The translations under genes were made by a program, and so were the position numbers. The notes below the pieces were generated by a model. That model was given only the letters and a program-made list of their open reading frames with translations, ran no database searches and was not told the origin of the DNA. Source: Branchiostoma belcheri (taxonomy: Eukaryota > Chordata > Leptocardii > Amphioxiformes > Branchiostomatidae). From it: a stretch of 64,000 nucleotides of DNA. Position 1 is the first letter of the stretch, and each line of letters starts with the position of its first letter. The stretch covers positions 10,580,713-10,644,712 of the forward strand of contig NW_017802379.1 in the NCBI RefSeq assembly GCF_001625305.1. Direction: 5' to 3'. This document shows, in pieces, positions 11,390 through 23,510 of this stretch.

Positions 11390-13778
11390 ACTTGAAGGAA
11401 GGTATACACCACGGTGTCCAGGTAGAAGACATGGACTATTAGGGACCCATTAGTAAACTCTGAGTTGAAACAAACTGAAGTCATTATTTCCTTTCAAGTC
11501 AACCAACAATACTTGACAATAAAATAACATCAGTGGACATTAATTATTGTCCTTGTATGGTATGTAACGGATACAAAATTTTGGAACGTTTTGTTTATTC
11601 AAACATGTTCCTTTTTATGCCACTTGTACTGCAGGTAAAACCAGTATAAACCCTGTATTAATATCAAATTTACTAATTATATATAACTTGCAAAGCTATT
11701 AATACCAATAACTAATATCTCTCCGAGGTTAACAATCCTTGAGCCTCTCTACACCACTAAAAAGATCTCCTAGCGACTTTTGTGAATGTTGAAAATAAAG
11801 TTACAAATAGGAACAAAATGCTATCACAGAAAACTTGAATTCTTAAACATACCCACTACGCTTTGCGAAGTAATTACAGGAATGAAATTTTATGGACATT
11901 AATTTTCTATCCACTAAAGTAACATTGTACTTGCATATTAAAGAAATAAACATGTTATAGAAAAAATATAAAGCTTTGTAACACTAGTTTCGAGTTAACG
12001 TCAAAGCTAAACACATTGGCCATTCATCTAAAGATGTTTCTTCAGTATGTTCTTTAAAGCCTAAATTTTGGTTTCTAACTTTAACACATGTACATACAAA
12101 AGATGCACTTAGTTGATCCATTGTAAAAGCTAATAGAAAATCCCACGCAGGGGCTTAAATCACTATGGCAATTGTATGTTCTATCAGATGACACATGCTA
12201 ATTAATGTCTAAATAAATACACACGCACTAGCAGATACATCTAAACAGCATCTTGCTTTTCAGGTTGAAATATCGAATTAAATTCTTATTGTAATAATCA
12301 CCACTTTTCACATGTGTATGATACCAAGCAGTTCTTACAATTTAAGCATACCCTCCATCCACATGATATCAATTGTGTCTAGATTTATAATTCAAATATC
12401 GAATTATCTCACTTACATGTATATCATAAACTAAACTGCAACCAGCACCTTGCATACATGTTTGACTTGCTTTCAAAATGAAGTCTGTTTGGTAAACAAC
12501 ATCAATGTAAACTATTATTGTAACTCAAGCTAACATAATACCATAGCTTACATATCACACACCAGATTTTTATCTATATTTATCTATTTATTAATATAAT
12601 AGCTCACGTAAATACGGTATGCCTAAGATGGTTATAATCACTTTTTAAAATCACTCTTTCTTAGTCACAGTTGGATATTGCTATTTGACCCTTGCTATAA
12701 TGTATACGCTAAATTAAAAGGTATAAACAAAACAAATATAAATATAAAGAAAACGGTAAAATTCAAATATTGAATTGTCCTGTCAAGATGGTGGTATCTG
12801 GTACATAGTTTGATTCACCTACAAAGTAGCCATAACATATTGTACGAGGGAAGATTGTACTATAACTTTTACATCTGGGTGCATTTAATGTATACATAAA
12901 TTGTCCTGTTAAGATGGTGATATCTGGTACATAGTTTGATTCACCTACAAAGTAGCCATAACATATTGTACGAGGAAAGATTGTACTATAACTTCTACAT
13001 CTGGGTGCATTCAATGTATACAACATCAATTAATCGCTGTTTTTGATGATGATGCCCAGTGTCTTTGTATTCGTGGAAGTTTGTCTTGCGGCCATGGTAT
13101 TCTGGCACAAAGGCGTATGGTGTGCACTCATTTGCTGTATATAGTACTCACAAACAGAAAACAAAACATTCAATTGGTAAAACTTGAATAAAGCCAAAAC
13201 AAAGTGATTACTGAAGGATAGAGATTATAAAGGTAGAGATACATAACAATATTGACATATACGTTATCATATGAATAACCCTCATATTCTGTATATATAT
13301 ATCAGTTCCTGGCAAATGCTCTTTTAAGCTTTTACCTTCAAAGCACCACTTTGCCTTAATTTTTCCTACAATTAATGCTAAACCTTTCTGTATATGATAT
13401 CAGTTGTATGTGTCGAAGTATTGAATTATCTTGTTCGGCTCAAGAAATAAACTGCAACCAACACATTACATGCATTTTTGCCTTGCGTTTGAAATGAATT
13501 CTATTAGTACCTAGTGACTTATATTCAAGTCTTAACTTCCCACTATATATTCAACTTGTTACTAGTAATACAGAAAACTATACGTCACCAAAACGCATGG
13601 AACTAATGCCCCTAATTTTATGTACCCTTAGACCAATTTTAAGTAGAAAATCCTGTGATGTGTATTTTAATAGAAATGGTATAGGTCCTATGATATTATA
13701 ATTCTGAAAATGACACTAAGTGATTTTTTTGGTGTCCTTTGTGAAAAGAGAAAACATTGTGTGTCTTAGTCGAAATGT
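11390..13778. other. AT-rich intergenic stretch with a 126-bp repeat
   Basis: This separates the 3' ends of the convergent lectin (+) and large-exon (-) genes. Candidate polyadenylation signals AATAAA occur at 11794 and about 11945 on the plus strand. The only structured part is a two-copy 126-bp direct repeat at 12774-13025. I see no exon or known mobile-element protein. Confidence 0.5.
12774..13025. repeat. 126-bp direct repeat, two copies
   Basis: Two near-identical units begin at 12774 and 12900. Because 126 is a multiple of three, an antisense frame (13029-12763) reads through as two 42-residue repeats. The copies differ at only a few bases. There is no start, splice or homology support, so I treat it as a non-coding repeat. 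Confidence 0.65.
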
Positions 13779-16700
13779 CTAGAAGTTAAAGACTTGCACT
13801 TCGAAAGTGAATGTAGTGGAGGAAAACCCGAGGCTGTTCTCCACGCTCAGTGTGTAGGTTTCCTTGGCTGTGACGGTAGCCGCTTCTCCAGACTTCTGCG
13901 ACACCGCACCGGTCGACGTGTCGAGCTCCATAAAGGCTGGTAGGTCAGGGCTGATGGACCACGTCTTGGGGTCACTCCCTGGGTTCAGGAGAGTCGGTAG
14001 GTAGGTCTGGTCCATCTGGTAGGTGAACAGGGTGATGTCGTCCATAGTGAGCGCGACTGGCTTGGTCGAAGCCATGGTGACTGTCCAGTCTTCTTGGTTT
14101 GTCTCCGATGTCGAGGGGACGTTGTTTGATCCTCCCAAGTAATACTTCTTACTGTGGTTCTTGTACCAGTAGTAGCTGTAGAACTTGAAGGAGGCGGACT
14201 GTAGATGGTCGTCACTGTCACGACTCACCGACCCTTGGCATTCGGCGACCCAAAGTTGCTGGTCGGCTGAGCTTCCAGTCAGCAAACTTGACCCTGATAG
14301 CACGCCGTTACTGTCGATTGTCAGAACCTTGGATTCTATCTGCGTGTTATCTTCGCTGGGCAAGTTGGCAATGAACTTTGCACGACCGTAGGCGTCGGTT
14401 ACGAGATAGAAGACGGTGTCAGGGCCATGTGTTTTCTCTGAAAGACTTAGAGTACCGTCCAGTTTGAACTGTAGATTCTGACTTGAGGATCCTCCCATAC
14501 GGAGACTGACTCCCTCCTTCTCCAACTGACCGGTTGGCTGGTAACTCTGGAAGCTGTCGATGTCTGCCCCGTGTTCCATGTACAGGCCAGCCGCGGCTGC
14601 CTGGTTTTTCGCAAAATCCTCAATGGGTGTCGGATGGTGTTTGTTCATTGCTATGACGAGTATTATGACTCCTGCGATTGCTGCTACAATTGCAAGTGCT
14701 CCCAGGCACGAGCAGATGGTTGCGGCCTCAACTCCTAGCACCGTTTCAGGGAGAAGCCAGGCTCCCATCGTTGCGCAAAGCTGGAGTGCTGATGCGGTGA
14801 CGCCCAGGGCATTTCCAACCTCCTCCAGCTTCGATTGCGACTTGCTGAGAGCTATGGCGCCGAAGACCAGCCCGAGAGTAGCAACCGCTGCCCCGAACCG
14901 GGTGGCCATAAACTCCTCGAGGTTCCGCCCGAACAAATTCTGCATTAGCGTCATGTCTTCTTCACCTGCTACGATAGCCTCTTCAGCTGCAGCTGCTGCG
15001 TCCACACCGACTTCCACCTTCCCTTTCCTCTGTAGCAGCCACTTGGAGAAACCGTTGGAAGCTCGGGTGATGGACTCCTGGCAGTCACCTGTCGCGAGAA
15101 TCTTCCCGACGTTTTTGAAGCCCATGGACTCGGTGCCCCATAGTTCATATATGGCCGCTCCTCGTTTCAACATACCACCGGCTACCTCTGTGAACAGTAC
15201 CGCTCCATTACTGACGACCTGTACCTTGTCTGACGTACTCAGTGCACTCCAGTCTAGTACTCCGTAGTAGAACATCATGATCCCTGCTGAAAGTGCGGCA
15301 CCTGTTACCAATTTCCCAAGTGCCTGTAGCGTGATTGTCTTAAACTTACTGTCCGCTTCTTTCAATACTTTCAGCAAACTGTAGTCCGCCGCCATCTGCG
15401 ATGCTGACACCTGCAATACCGAGAGTAGATCTTCAACGGCGTGCTGGTTCATGTTTTCCTGGATTTCAGTGGCTGCATCGCGCATCTGTGGGTCGGTACT
15501 GTCGATGTACGTCTCCTGGAAGGCGCTAAGAATCTCCATGACGGCGTATGTGTAGTGTGTCATGTCGCCGCTGAAGTCTAACAGCTGTGGCAGGACGTTG
15601 GTGAGCTGGAAGATCTGTATGACCTTGACGTACTGTTGCTGAAACTCTGCACTGCTGTCAAGGATGCCGAGCATGGCACAGTTTTGCTGGATTCGTCTGG
15701 AAAATGCAGATCCATCCAAGGAGGCAGCCCCTCCCATGGACAGCATCTGTAGCATCTGCAGAGCAGATGTCTGGGTTAGGTCACGGAAAAGCCAATATGC
15801 CCAATACTTTCCTTGTTTCCCCAACGTAGTCAGCTTTTCTATGATGGTCAGCATCGCTGTTTGGTTTTCTGTATCTTCGACGGTACTTCTGATCTCATCC
15901 TCCCAGGTGCTTTTGTCCTGGTCAATGTAGGCGGCGTATGTGGTTTTGTTTTGAATTTGATCGACCAGGTATTGCCCCGTCATCGGTATGTTAGTTATCC
16001 AACGGTTCTTGTAGAGGTCAGACGCTTGGGTGGTGTAGACACTCGCCGTTGATGTCTCTGTCTTAAGCCACTGCTTTGCGCGGATTGTGTTCAGCTTCCC
16101 GGCGTATTCATCGCTGGAAAATATGGAAGGAAGCGCCTGGGTAAGGTAGGCCACGCTGAGAGTCTTGTACCAGGTACTTGCGACACCGTCGTCGCCATTT
16201 GCTTTCTGGTCGGCCGTGGGGCTACCGTTGGTGTCCGCTATCTGTTTGACAGAAGGGTCCAGACTCGGAGGGTTGCTCAGGCCCATGTACTTCTCCCGGA
16301 GGTCTGAGTCCATGTAGTACTGTATAATCGTGTAGAAGTCCTGCATCGACTCCTGTTGTATGTAGTCGTAGTAGTTGCCATTCCCATCTTGTCTGAACTG
16401 AGACATGTTCAAGAGATCTTCGCCGTTGAGTGGCGTGCTTGTTGCCATGGCCACGAACGATGCGGGGTGGAATGCGCTGAGTGCCGAGCCTGTGACACCG
16501 GTGTCGCTGAGTTTTACCGCAGACGTGTTGGCAGGGAAGTGAAGGGTGCCTGCTGCGGGAAGATTGCTCGCTTCTGCCAAGTGCGCAGGCATGGAATCCC
16601 AGGTGATTTTGTCTCCCACCTGCTTGCTACTCGGCACGGCCTCGTTACCGACCATCAGCCTTCCGTGACTCACTTCGACCAAAGAGCTCTCTTTGCTTGG

Positions 16701-18296
16701 AGCTGCCATCAAGAACATCCCACTCACAGTTTGCTGGACCGTTGCCTTGACTCCGTACACCTCACCGGTGGCTGCATCCAGCGCCTTTGTCAGAACGGCC
16801 CCGTCGAAGCTGGATGCCACCGCGTTGAAGGTGAACTCCAGTAGATACGGGAAGACGTGCTTGCCGTCGGTACGGGGATCGTCAGGGACGGGGACCGTGC
16901 TGTTCTCGTGCTGGAACACGGCCTGGAACGAAGGGTTTAGGATGAAGGAGAAGTCACCTTCTGCAGGGCTGTAGGTCACGTTCGTTTGCAGATCTTCAAA
17001 GTTGACGACGACCTTGTACGTCTTCTGTCCGATGAAGAACTGCTCCTCGATGCCGTACGAGAAGCTCAGAACGTTGTCTTCCCAGGTCGCCTTCCCCCAC
17101 GTGTCGCCTGAAGCATCCCAGACCAGCTTTAGTGCAGTTCCTTCCTGTTTGACGTATGCCCCGGCGTCGCTGGAAAACGCACACTCGTAGGTGACGGGTT
17201 TCAACGTCGTCTTGACGGAGAATGATGTCAGGGCACTTCTGATCGTCCCGAAGCCCTGAACGCTCTCCTCGTGCGGGAATTCGATGTGCCCACCGAGATC
17301 TCCCTTCTTGAACGTCAGTGTCCCAGTAGGCTCGTCCCAGTTCCAGTTGTGCACGACGTGTTGGCCAACATGGAGCTCCTCTTTTCCGTCATCACCGGTT
17401 TTGATGGTGAGGGTGTCCGGGGGATGTTTGGGGTCTTTGTCACCACCGTGATGGGACAGAACTTCCACACTGTACGCACGATGGTGGTTTTTAAGGGCCT
17501 CGAACGTTTTCGCAACTGCCTGTAAGAGTAAGTAAGAACAACATAGCAAGGAAAGAAAATTCAACAGACCAGGAAACATAATACATTTATAATATACACT
17601 CAACCACATGGTACTGTAATTTAGCAGTCACAGTCAACATTTTATCCAAACAAAGCCAAAAAACAAGAAGTTGAAGATTTCAGTAAGTACCAGTAAGTAC
17701 CAGTAAGTACCAAATCTACTAAATCTTCTTCAGCTTCTTGAATTTCTCCCTGTCGACTTCTAATCCATACTGGCTTTGGGAAAGATACTACGACGTTTGG
17801 TCTCCTGTCATTCTGTCTTTTTCCACCCACTTGTTGTCAACCTAATCTGTGGAGACAAAGAGATACACAAACACACAGCTCTGCCACCCAAAAATACTTC
17901 CCTACCCTGAAGTAACAAAATAAGAGAATTCATACTTGAGCGCGGTTTTCTTTCTCCTTTACCGGGTCCTTGGGTACATCTTGTCCATCGTAGACTTCTT
18001 GTTGGATTGTCTGCTGGACTGGTGGAGGTCTAGGCTTGGGCCTGGGTAACGGTTTAGGTTTCGGCCGGTTTGACAGCAGCTGTCAACATGTAAAAATCAA
18101 CGATTGGCTACTTTTTCTACATCAATGTCTGCCAATTTAAGTTGATTCTATAGATTGTATTGAAAATAGTATATTTTTACATAAGTCATAAGTCATACTA
18201 AATCATTTTCAGGCGAACCAAAATAACTGTTCACTGTGTAATGGACGAAACAAAAACAAAAAAGAAAATTCGGAAACAATTTACTCTTACAGGCAT
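13779..18296 (-). CDS. Large single-exon-dominated protein of unknown family (about 1296 aa)
   Basis: Preferred model: coding exons 18296-18291 (ATG CCT), 18079-17936 and 17519-13779, all phase 0 with GT/AG junctions. An in-frame TGA precedes the ATG. The N-terminus is Pro/Lys/Arg-rich (NRPKPKPLPRPKPRPPP). About residues 60-420 look beta-rich, with three W-containing blocks ending TLTF, VLSF and TLHF. About 420-770 is predominantly helical. Hydrophobic segments follow at about 777-805, 922-940 and 981-1008; the last (LGALAIVAAIAGVIILVIAM) is a strong membrane helix. About 1057-1190 looks like a beta-rich, possibly trefoil-type region. The last 75 residues, with WSISPDLPAFMELDTSTGAV, fit a putative Ig-fold He_PIG domain. 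No enzyme motif is visible and I do not recognise the whole protein. The coding DNA is far GC-richer than its flanks. The leader exons are shared with peptide gene A. An alternative start at 17609 would read through the last intron. Confidence 0.75.
17681..17711. repeat. 10-bp tandem repeat in last intron
   Basis: cagtaagtac occurs three times in a row. On the plus strand it mimics splice donors, but the gene runs on the minus strand. It is probably incidental. Confidence 0.6.
17936..18079 (-). other. Proline-rich internal exon of the large gene
   Basis: The acceptor is gttgacag and the donor CAA|gtatga. The exon is 48 codons, open only in the frame that joins ATG CCT upstream and GCA GTT GCG downstream, both phase 0. 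It encodes the basic proline-rich N-terminus and an acidic/polar tail. A nearby candidate exon at about 17845 stops in every usable frame and is probably skipped or not real. Confidence 0.65.
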
Positions 18297-18363
18297 TTTG
18301 ATGATTCAGCTCAAGGATATTTGCGGGGAAGTCGGTGATGGTGTTTGTAGTCCGTTCTTCAGA
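18291..18363 (-). other. Leader exon 2 of the large gene, holding the start codon
   Basis: The acceptor is atcatttag and the donor CCT|gtaaga. The first 40 or so bases (TCTGAAGAACGGACTACAAA and on) are nearly identical to leader exon 2 of peptide gene A at 27165-27121. Here the exon runs on and gains ATG CCT just before the donor, with an in-frame stop nine bases upstream of the ATG. Confidence 0.65.
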
Positions 18364-19320
18364 CTAAATGATAAAAAGACAGAAATAGAATAAAAATGAT
18401 GTCAAATTAAAGCTTAGTAAGCAAGCAAAGCAAAGTTTCTTTCCTTATTTATGCGTGCCATGATTACTAATAAAAACTCGATAACTTCCCCTCTTGAATT
18501 TTTGGGTTGAAATTTGGAGATGAAAACACACCTGTAGTTCCAATCCTTTTTATTATCAATTGCGATTATTAATTAAAATTCATCATGGTAATTACAACAT
18601 TTCGACACAAAATAAAAGTCAAGATAAGATTGAGACAAGATGAAATATGAAATTTACAAAGCTGTTGTTGTGCTCTAGAGGTATGACTTCTCCAAACTCT
18701 TGTTTGACAAGTTGCCAAAAAACTGGGTGTGGCTGGTGTTGCCTGTGCACGTACGTGTTTTGTATATTTTTTTTGCAAGCTTTGAAAATATCCTTTCAGG
18801 CATACTTTCCTTGACTACTAAATTTTAGTTGTTACGCTGTTATTTGGAGCTCATTGTCGTGTAAGAGTCGAGGCAAATAGGCAAAATTAGCGTGCTTTTG
18901 TGTGTGTCTGTGTGTGTGTTTGTTGGGGTGGGGGTGGGGGGTCATGCATGTATCCTGCATCATTAACCTCCCTATACCTAAGATATACTTGGTGGTGTTG
19001 GTTTCTTGTACAATCCAAGGCATCAAAATCGTGCGAAGACCTACGACGAATTTGGCCGATGTTAATTAGCTCAAACTGCTCAACGTGTCCTGAACTGATG
19101 TAGCATAACAAAGGGTAAAAACTGGTTTGAAGAACAATACAGTAAGCAGCACACCCCGCAGGCTGCCTTTCAGAGCAAAACGTGACCAAAGTCCACAGCT
19201 TTGTGGTAGATACGCCCCCTTGCCTTGAAAGTTGCATTCTATTAAGTTAGTATGTGACTAAAAATCTCTTTTGGTTCGCAGTGGATTGGTCTCTACTGTT
19301 GACGTGAGTTAGGCTTTACA

Positions 19321-19391
19321 TACGTTCATACACACGTCTATACACATGAATCCGCACGCACATACTAATATGTACACAGTCACGTACTCAT

Positions 19392-19451
<60 letters not shown>

Positions 19452-19635
19452 ACACACACACATGCATACACATGTACACACACGCACACATACAAGCGCG
19501 CGCGCATACCATGAATTCACACACACACACACACACACACGCACACACACACGCACACACACATACAAACGCATTATTCATACGCACACACGTGCGTGTG
19601 TGTGCACAAACAAAGACACACACAGAGAGATCTAT
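19321..19635. repeat. (CA)n microsatellite
   Basis: Long, partly interrupted CA/CACG runs. The open frames here encode only Thr-His or Cys-Val runs and are not genes. It lies in the first intron of the large gene. Confidence 0.9.
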
Positions 19636-20084
19636 CGATACAGACACAGAGACACATGGGGTCAAACTGGGCACCTCCAGCTATTTTCTTAACAACAGCA
19701 ACAGCAACATTTATTTTCAACGTTAAGTTCAAACTGCCCATATATTGGTCGTATATACAAACTCACACAACTACTGCAACATTCTTACAGCCATTCCACA
19801 GCATGCATTCTTGAAAAGGTACAAATAACAACTTTGTTCGCCTCCGAAATGTAACAAAGTTAGTACGTGACTAGGGGGCGTGTCTGGGAACAAACATGTA
19901 CAACTATACCTACCGTCGATGTCTACTGTATTGACTGATCTTTCGCCCATACAATTATATGACAAATACATACGAATTTTTGCGCCTATCAAACCTTAGA
20001 CAAGTTCTTCATGGGAAACATTACTATGCATAATGCAGGAAAATGTTACTAGTAAGAGAGATATCTGTAATCTAGTGTACTCAC

Positions 20085-20190
20085 CAGCCAAGACGAGGAG
20101 CAGTACGTCACGTTGTGAGTCCAGACTGGATTCTTTACCTGTGATCTCTCGACGCTACAGGTTTGGCCTTGGAAAAACAATGCTGTGTTT
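20085..20190 (-). promoter_or_regulatory. First non-coding exon and promoter of the large gene
   Basis: The donor TTGGCTG|gtgagt ends an exon nearly identical to gene A's first exon (donor at 29715). On the minus strand a TTTATAAG box lies at about 20219-20226, some 30-60 bp beyond the likely start site. The 5' limit of the exon is estimated. Confidence 0.5.
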
Positions 20191-20700
20191 CTAGTCGTGT
20201 TATGAAGCCCAACGAAATCTTATAAACCCATGAGGGTCTTCTGCTGGCGTGCGACGTAAAATGTCTATATGACATTTAAGTACTAGTAATAAAAACGCAT
20301 TGGGATAGTTTTCTTATATATCATCGTCATTTTTGTTGCAAGAAAAAGTGATATTAACTGTGTGTTGTGTGTAGTGAACATTGTGGTTATTTGTTCAGTT
20401 TATTGATAATCATACTCGTGTGCAATGTATGTTGTTTGATCAAAGATATGTTGAAGATTTTAGTGACCTGATGCATTTCAGTTTTACATTATCAAATTGT
20501 ATTTGTTGGGGGAAAGTATTCAAGACCTACTGACTGAATCGGCTTTCGTAATGGGAAACAGAACATCGATTTTGCTAAGCCTATCTCCACAGTCAACAGG
20601 GTGTTTCAGTAGTCTTTGGCAATCTGCCACTTTGGGTCACTGACCTGACCCCATCCCTGCACCCTTTGTGTCTGTTGCACACATGATTCTAGGCATTACT

Positions 20701-21049
20701 GTGGGGTCGTCTGGCGCAGCTGTAGCGCGTTCGGATCAGGACCAAGAGGTCCCGGGTTCAATCCCCACCCATGTCACCGATCCTGTGCCCTTGGGAAAGG
20801 CACTTTACACGATTTTCCTCACTTCACTCAGGTGTAAATGAGTACCTAGCTAGGGACGTCCCTCGGATAGGACGTTAAATGGAGGTCCCGTGTTTGGGGA
20901 GAGCCACATCCCACGTACGTTAAAAAGTAGGGGCATGCCCCGGTGTGCGATGGTCCAAAATACTACTATCTGACTACGGACTCCAGGAAGAATAGTGTGA
21001 AATTCACTCTAATGGAGATCCTAAACAAACAAACAAACAAACAAACAAA
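20701..21049 (+). mobile_element. tRNA-derived SINE, full length
   Basis: It has a tRNA-like head with A-box (TGGCGCAGCTGTAGCGCG) and B-box (GGTTCAATCCC) promoter motifs, then a body with ccttgggaaaggcactttac. The end is a block closing in cttcaggaag-like sequence and an (AAAC)n tail. A 7-bp direct repeat, CATTACT, flanks it at 20694-20700 and 21050-21056. The paralogous segment near 30385 lacks the insertion, so this is a clean empty-site comparison. Confidence 0.85.
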
Positions 21050-21282
21050 CATTACTCATTACGATAAGGTCTTCGGTCTCCATTGCTTCACACCTGAGTG
21101 AACATCAATAGAATATGATGCAAACATTTTGCTTTGTCATGGGTAACATAAGGTTAGTATTAACACCGTATGCCACTGTGACACAGAAGTGTGAAAAAAA
21201 TTGCGACAAAAAGTTTTCGTCGGTGTCATAAGACGATCAACAAAGGTAAAGCACTGAATCGATGGAAAGAGCACGTTTATCA

Positions 21283-21405
21283 TGGGTTTTGCTCAAACAC
21301 TATCATGGCGCCCAAGCTAATTTGTTCCAAAGTTTTGCCATGGGGCATGTGTGCCGGTTGTACGACTTTTCACAGTCTCTTTCCTTTGACCCTGAAATAA
21401 TCACG
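21283..21405 (-). promoter_or_regulatory. Upstream block, copy at the large gene
   Basis: A roughly 100-bp segment (plus-strand landmarks atggcgcccaag, catgtg, ccggttgtac, cacagtctct) recurs beyond the first exon of every minus-strand unit: near 32250, 35710, 44090, 44440, 44810 and 56820. Its constant position suggests a conserved promoter or enhancer module. It could also simply be old duplicated flank. Confidence 0.45.
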
Positions 21406-23082
21406 CAACTGTTTTCTTAAGTCTCTTCCTTCAGAAATGATCAATCAATGGGTCACTCCACGGGCCACTCCTTCAAACTCGAATCCACAGATATATTTGA
21501 CCGCGAAACACGCTGGTGGGAACGGGGTGTTAGAGAGGCAATATATGGAAGAATGTACAACCCAACCCTCAACAGGGAAGGGGGGCTACGGGTAGATCTC
21601 TCCGGTACTTGAATTTGGCGCTCCCAACCCCGAGGACAGACAACACTTCAGCTCCTGTTCTGCATAACAGGAGCTTTCTGACTTAGCATAATCTTGTCTT
21701 GACTTGTCTGACTTTTGTTCCCTTTTCGACATCCAAAAAATTGTCTTCATTTCATTTGCATATCAATCAATAGTTTGTGCTTATAAACCTGCATTTCTCC
21801 TCTGGTATCTCAGTCACTGACGAAAGCTTGTGGATACTAGCTGAAACGTCTGACGTTTCCAAAATCATATCCAGTTGCTTGTCAATGAATAATTACTTTT
21901 GGGCGGATTAATGAACGGTTGACTATACCTTGAAAAATACAAATGGTGATGATAAATATATCTTACTTAAATCAGTGCACATGAGATTTCATCGGTTAGA
22001 AAACCTTTTCATTTTTTTAAATTTCAAACAATACCTAAATATGAATATATACACCTATGTACAACAATGATACATACAAGTGTAGACAAACCTGTGACAA
22101 AAGAAGACATAAGACAAACGGCTGTAGTAGATTGATAGCCTTTTATTCCTGTCACCAAAAGAGATTACATGAGATTCTAATCGTATGTAATATGCAGTCA
22201 TCAAATGCAAGCTAAGTTTCACGTATATTGATTGTAATATCCGGTACACCTCTCTATTTAAACAATAGAAAAAGGAAATTAAGGAGGACACGAGTCATAA
22301 TAGTGTTAGCAACGATATTCGCCATTACAAGCATGCTAATGACAACACATGAATAAATCAACATAATTAGGATGCCCCAATGTTTACGAGTTGTTGACCA
22401 TTAAGCTTTTTGGGGACTGACCAGTGAATGTCATCACATGGGAAAAAGATCCTAATATTACTCTAAACCTATATTCGCTTCTTTATGTTGCAGTCTTGTC
22501 TTGATTATGGTAGCTTCATCTTTCAATAAGGTAAATTCAATAATTACAAACTATAATACTAGAAAGGCCAATATTTGCTTTGGAGCAAATACAGCGATGG
22601 GTTCACCACATTTTACGACATGGCAGGGAAAGAATGAGAAACACAAGGGAAAACAATGATTTACATTGATATAACTATAATATGAAGTAACATACAACTA
22701 AAACAACAGTTGGATAGCTATTCCCTACTTTATTGGTTAGGATTTTTAATTGCATAATGCAAACTGTTGATTTTCCAAAAAAAAAAACGTAACGTTAACA
22801 ATGCCCCGCATTCCAATGCTGGAGCAGAAAAAGCTTGAAATACCTACCAAAACACTTGAATAAAGACATACTGTCAGTATGGAAATGCTCTGTGCAGGTG
22901 TTAATCAAGTTAAATCCCAACAGCCAATCAGCAAGAAATGCTCTGTGCAGGTGGAAATGCTCTGTGCAGGTGTTAATCAAGTTAAATCCCAACAGCCAAT
23001 CAGCAAGAAGTATAGAGGAAAGCTGCATGCCTATTGGTTGATGCCCTGCATTCCATTGTGATGACTCATGCCCAGACGTGGT
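21406..23082. other. Intergenic repeat-bearing stretch before the gap
   Basis: I see no gene. Segments near 22087 and 22361-22440 recur near 36510, 45930, 32880 and 46220, marking the block duplications that built the peptide cluster. A direct repeat (ctctgtgcaggtgttaatca with the following 40 bp) lies at 22888-23010. Confidence 0.5.
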
Positions 23083-23510
23083 NNNNNNNNNNNNNNNNNN
23101 NNNNNNNNNNNNNNNNNNNNNNNNNNNNNNNNNNNNNNNNNNNNNNNNNNNNNNNNNNNNNNNNNNNNNNNNNNNNNNNNNNNNNNNNNNNNNNNNNNNN
23201 NNNNNNNNNNNNNNNNNNNNNNNNNNNNNNNNNNNNNNNNNNNNNNNNNNNNNNNNNNNNNNNNNNNNNNNNNNNNNNNNNNNNNNNNNNNNNNNNNNNN
23301 NNNNNNNNNNNNNNNNNNNNNNNNNNNNNNNNNNNNNNNNNNNNNNNNNNNNNNNNNNNNNNNNNNNNNNNNNNNNNNNNNNNNNNNNNNNNNNNNNNNN
23401 NNNNNNNNNNNNNNNNNNNNNNNNNNNNNNNNNNNNNNNNNNNNNNNNNNNNNNNNNNNNNNNNNNNNNNNNNNNNNNNNNNNNNNNNNNNNNNNNNNNN
23501 NNNNNNNNNN
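23083..23510. other. Assembly gap
   Basis: A run of N. Open frames across it are artefacts. The AT-rich ttaaaattgttaaaa repeats just after it (about 23650-23765) probably caused the break. Confidence 1.

Noticed and set aside
12763..13029. 88-codon minus ORF with a 42-residue repeat
   Set aside because: It is produced by a 126-bp tandem repeat. The copies show no coding-type substitution pattern that I can judge from so few differences, and no splice signals join it to a gene.
14560..15267. 235-codon plus-strand ORF opposite the large exon
   Set aside because: It is the antisense shadow of a GC-rich coding exon, is low-complexity in Ala/Pro/Ser and has no splice or start context.
17700..17845. 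Extra exon of the large gene (acceptor ctccacag near 17846)
   Set aside because: All frames compatible with the upstream phase-0 exon stop within 13 codons, while direct splicing from 17936 to 17519 stays open.
19309..19726. ORFs of 121 and 126 codons in the CA repeat
   Set aside because: They are translations of a microsatellite (Thr-His or Cys-Val runs).
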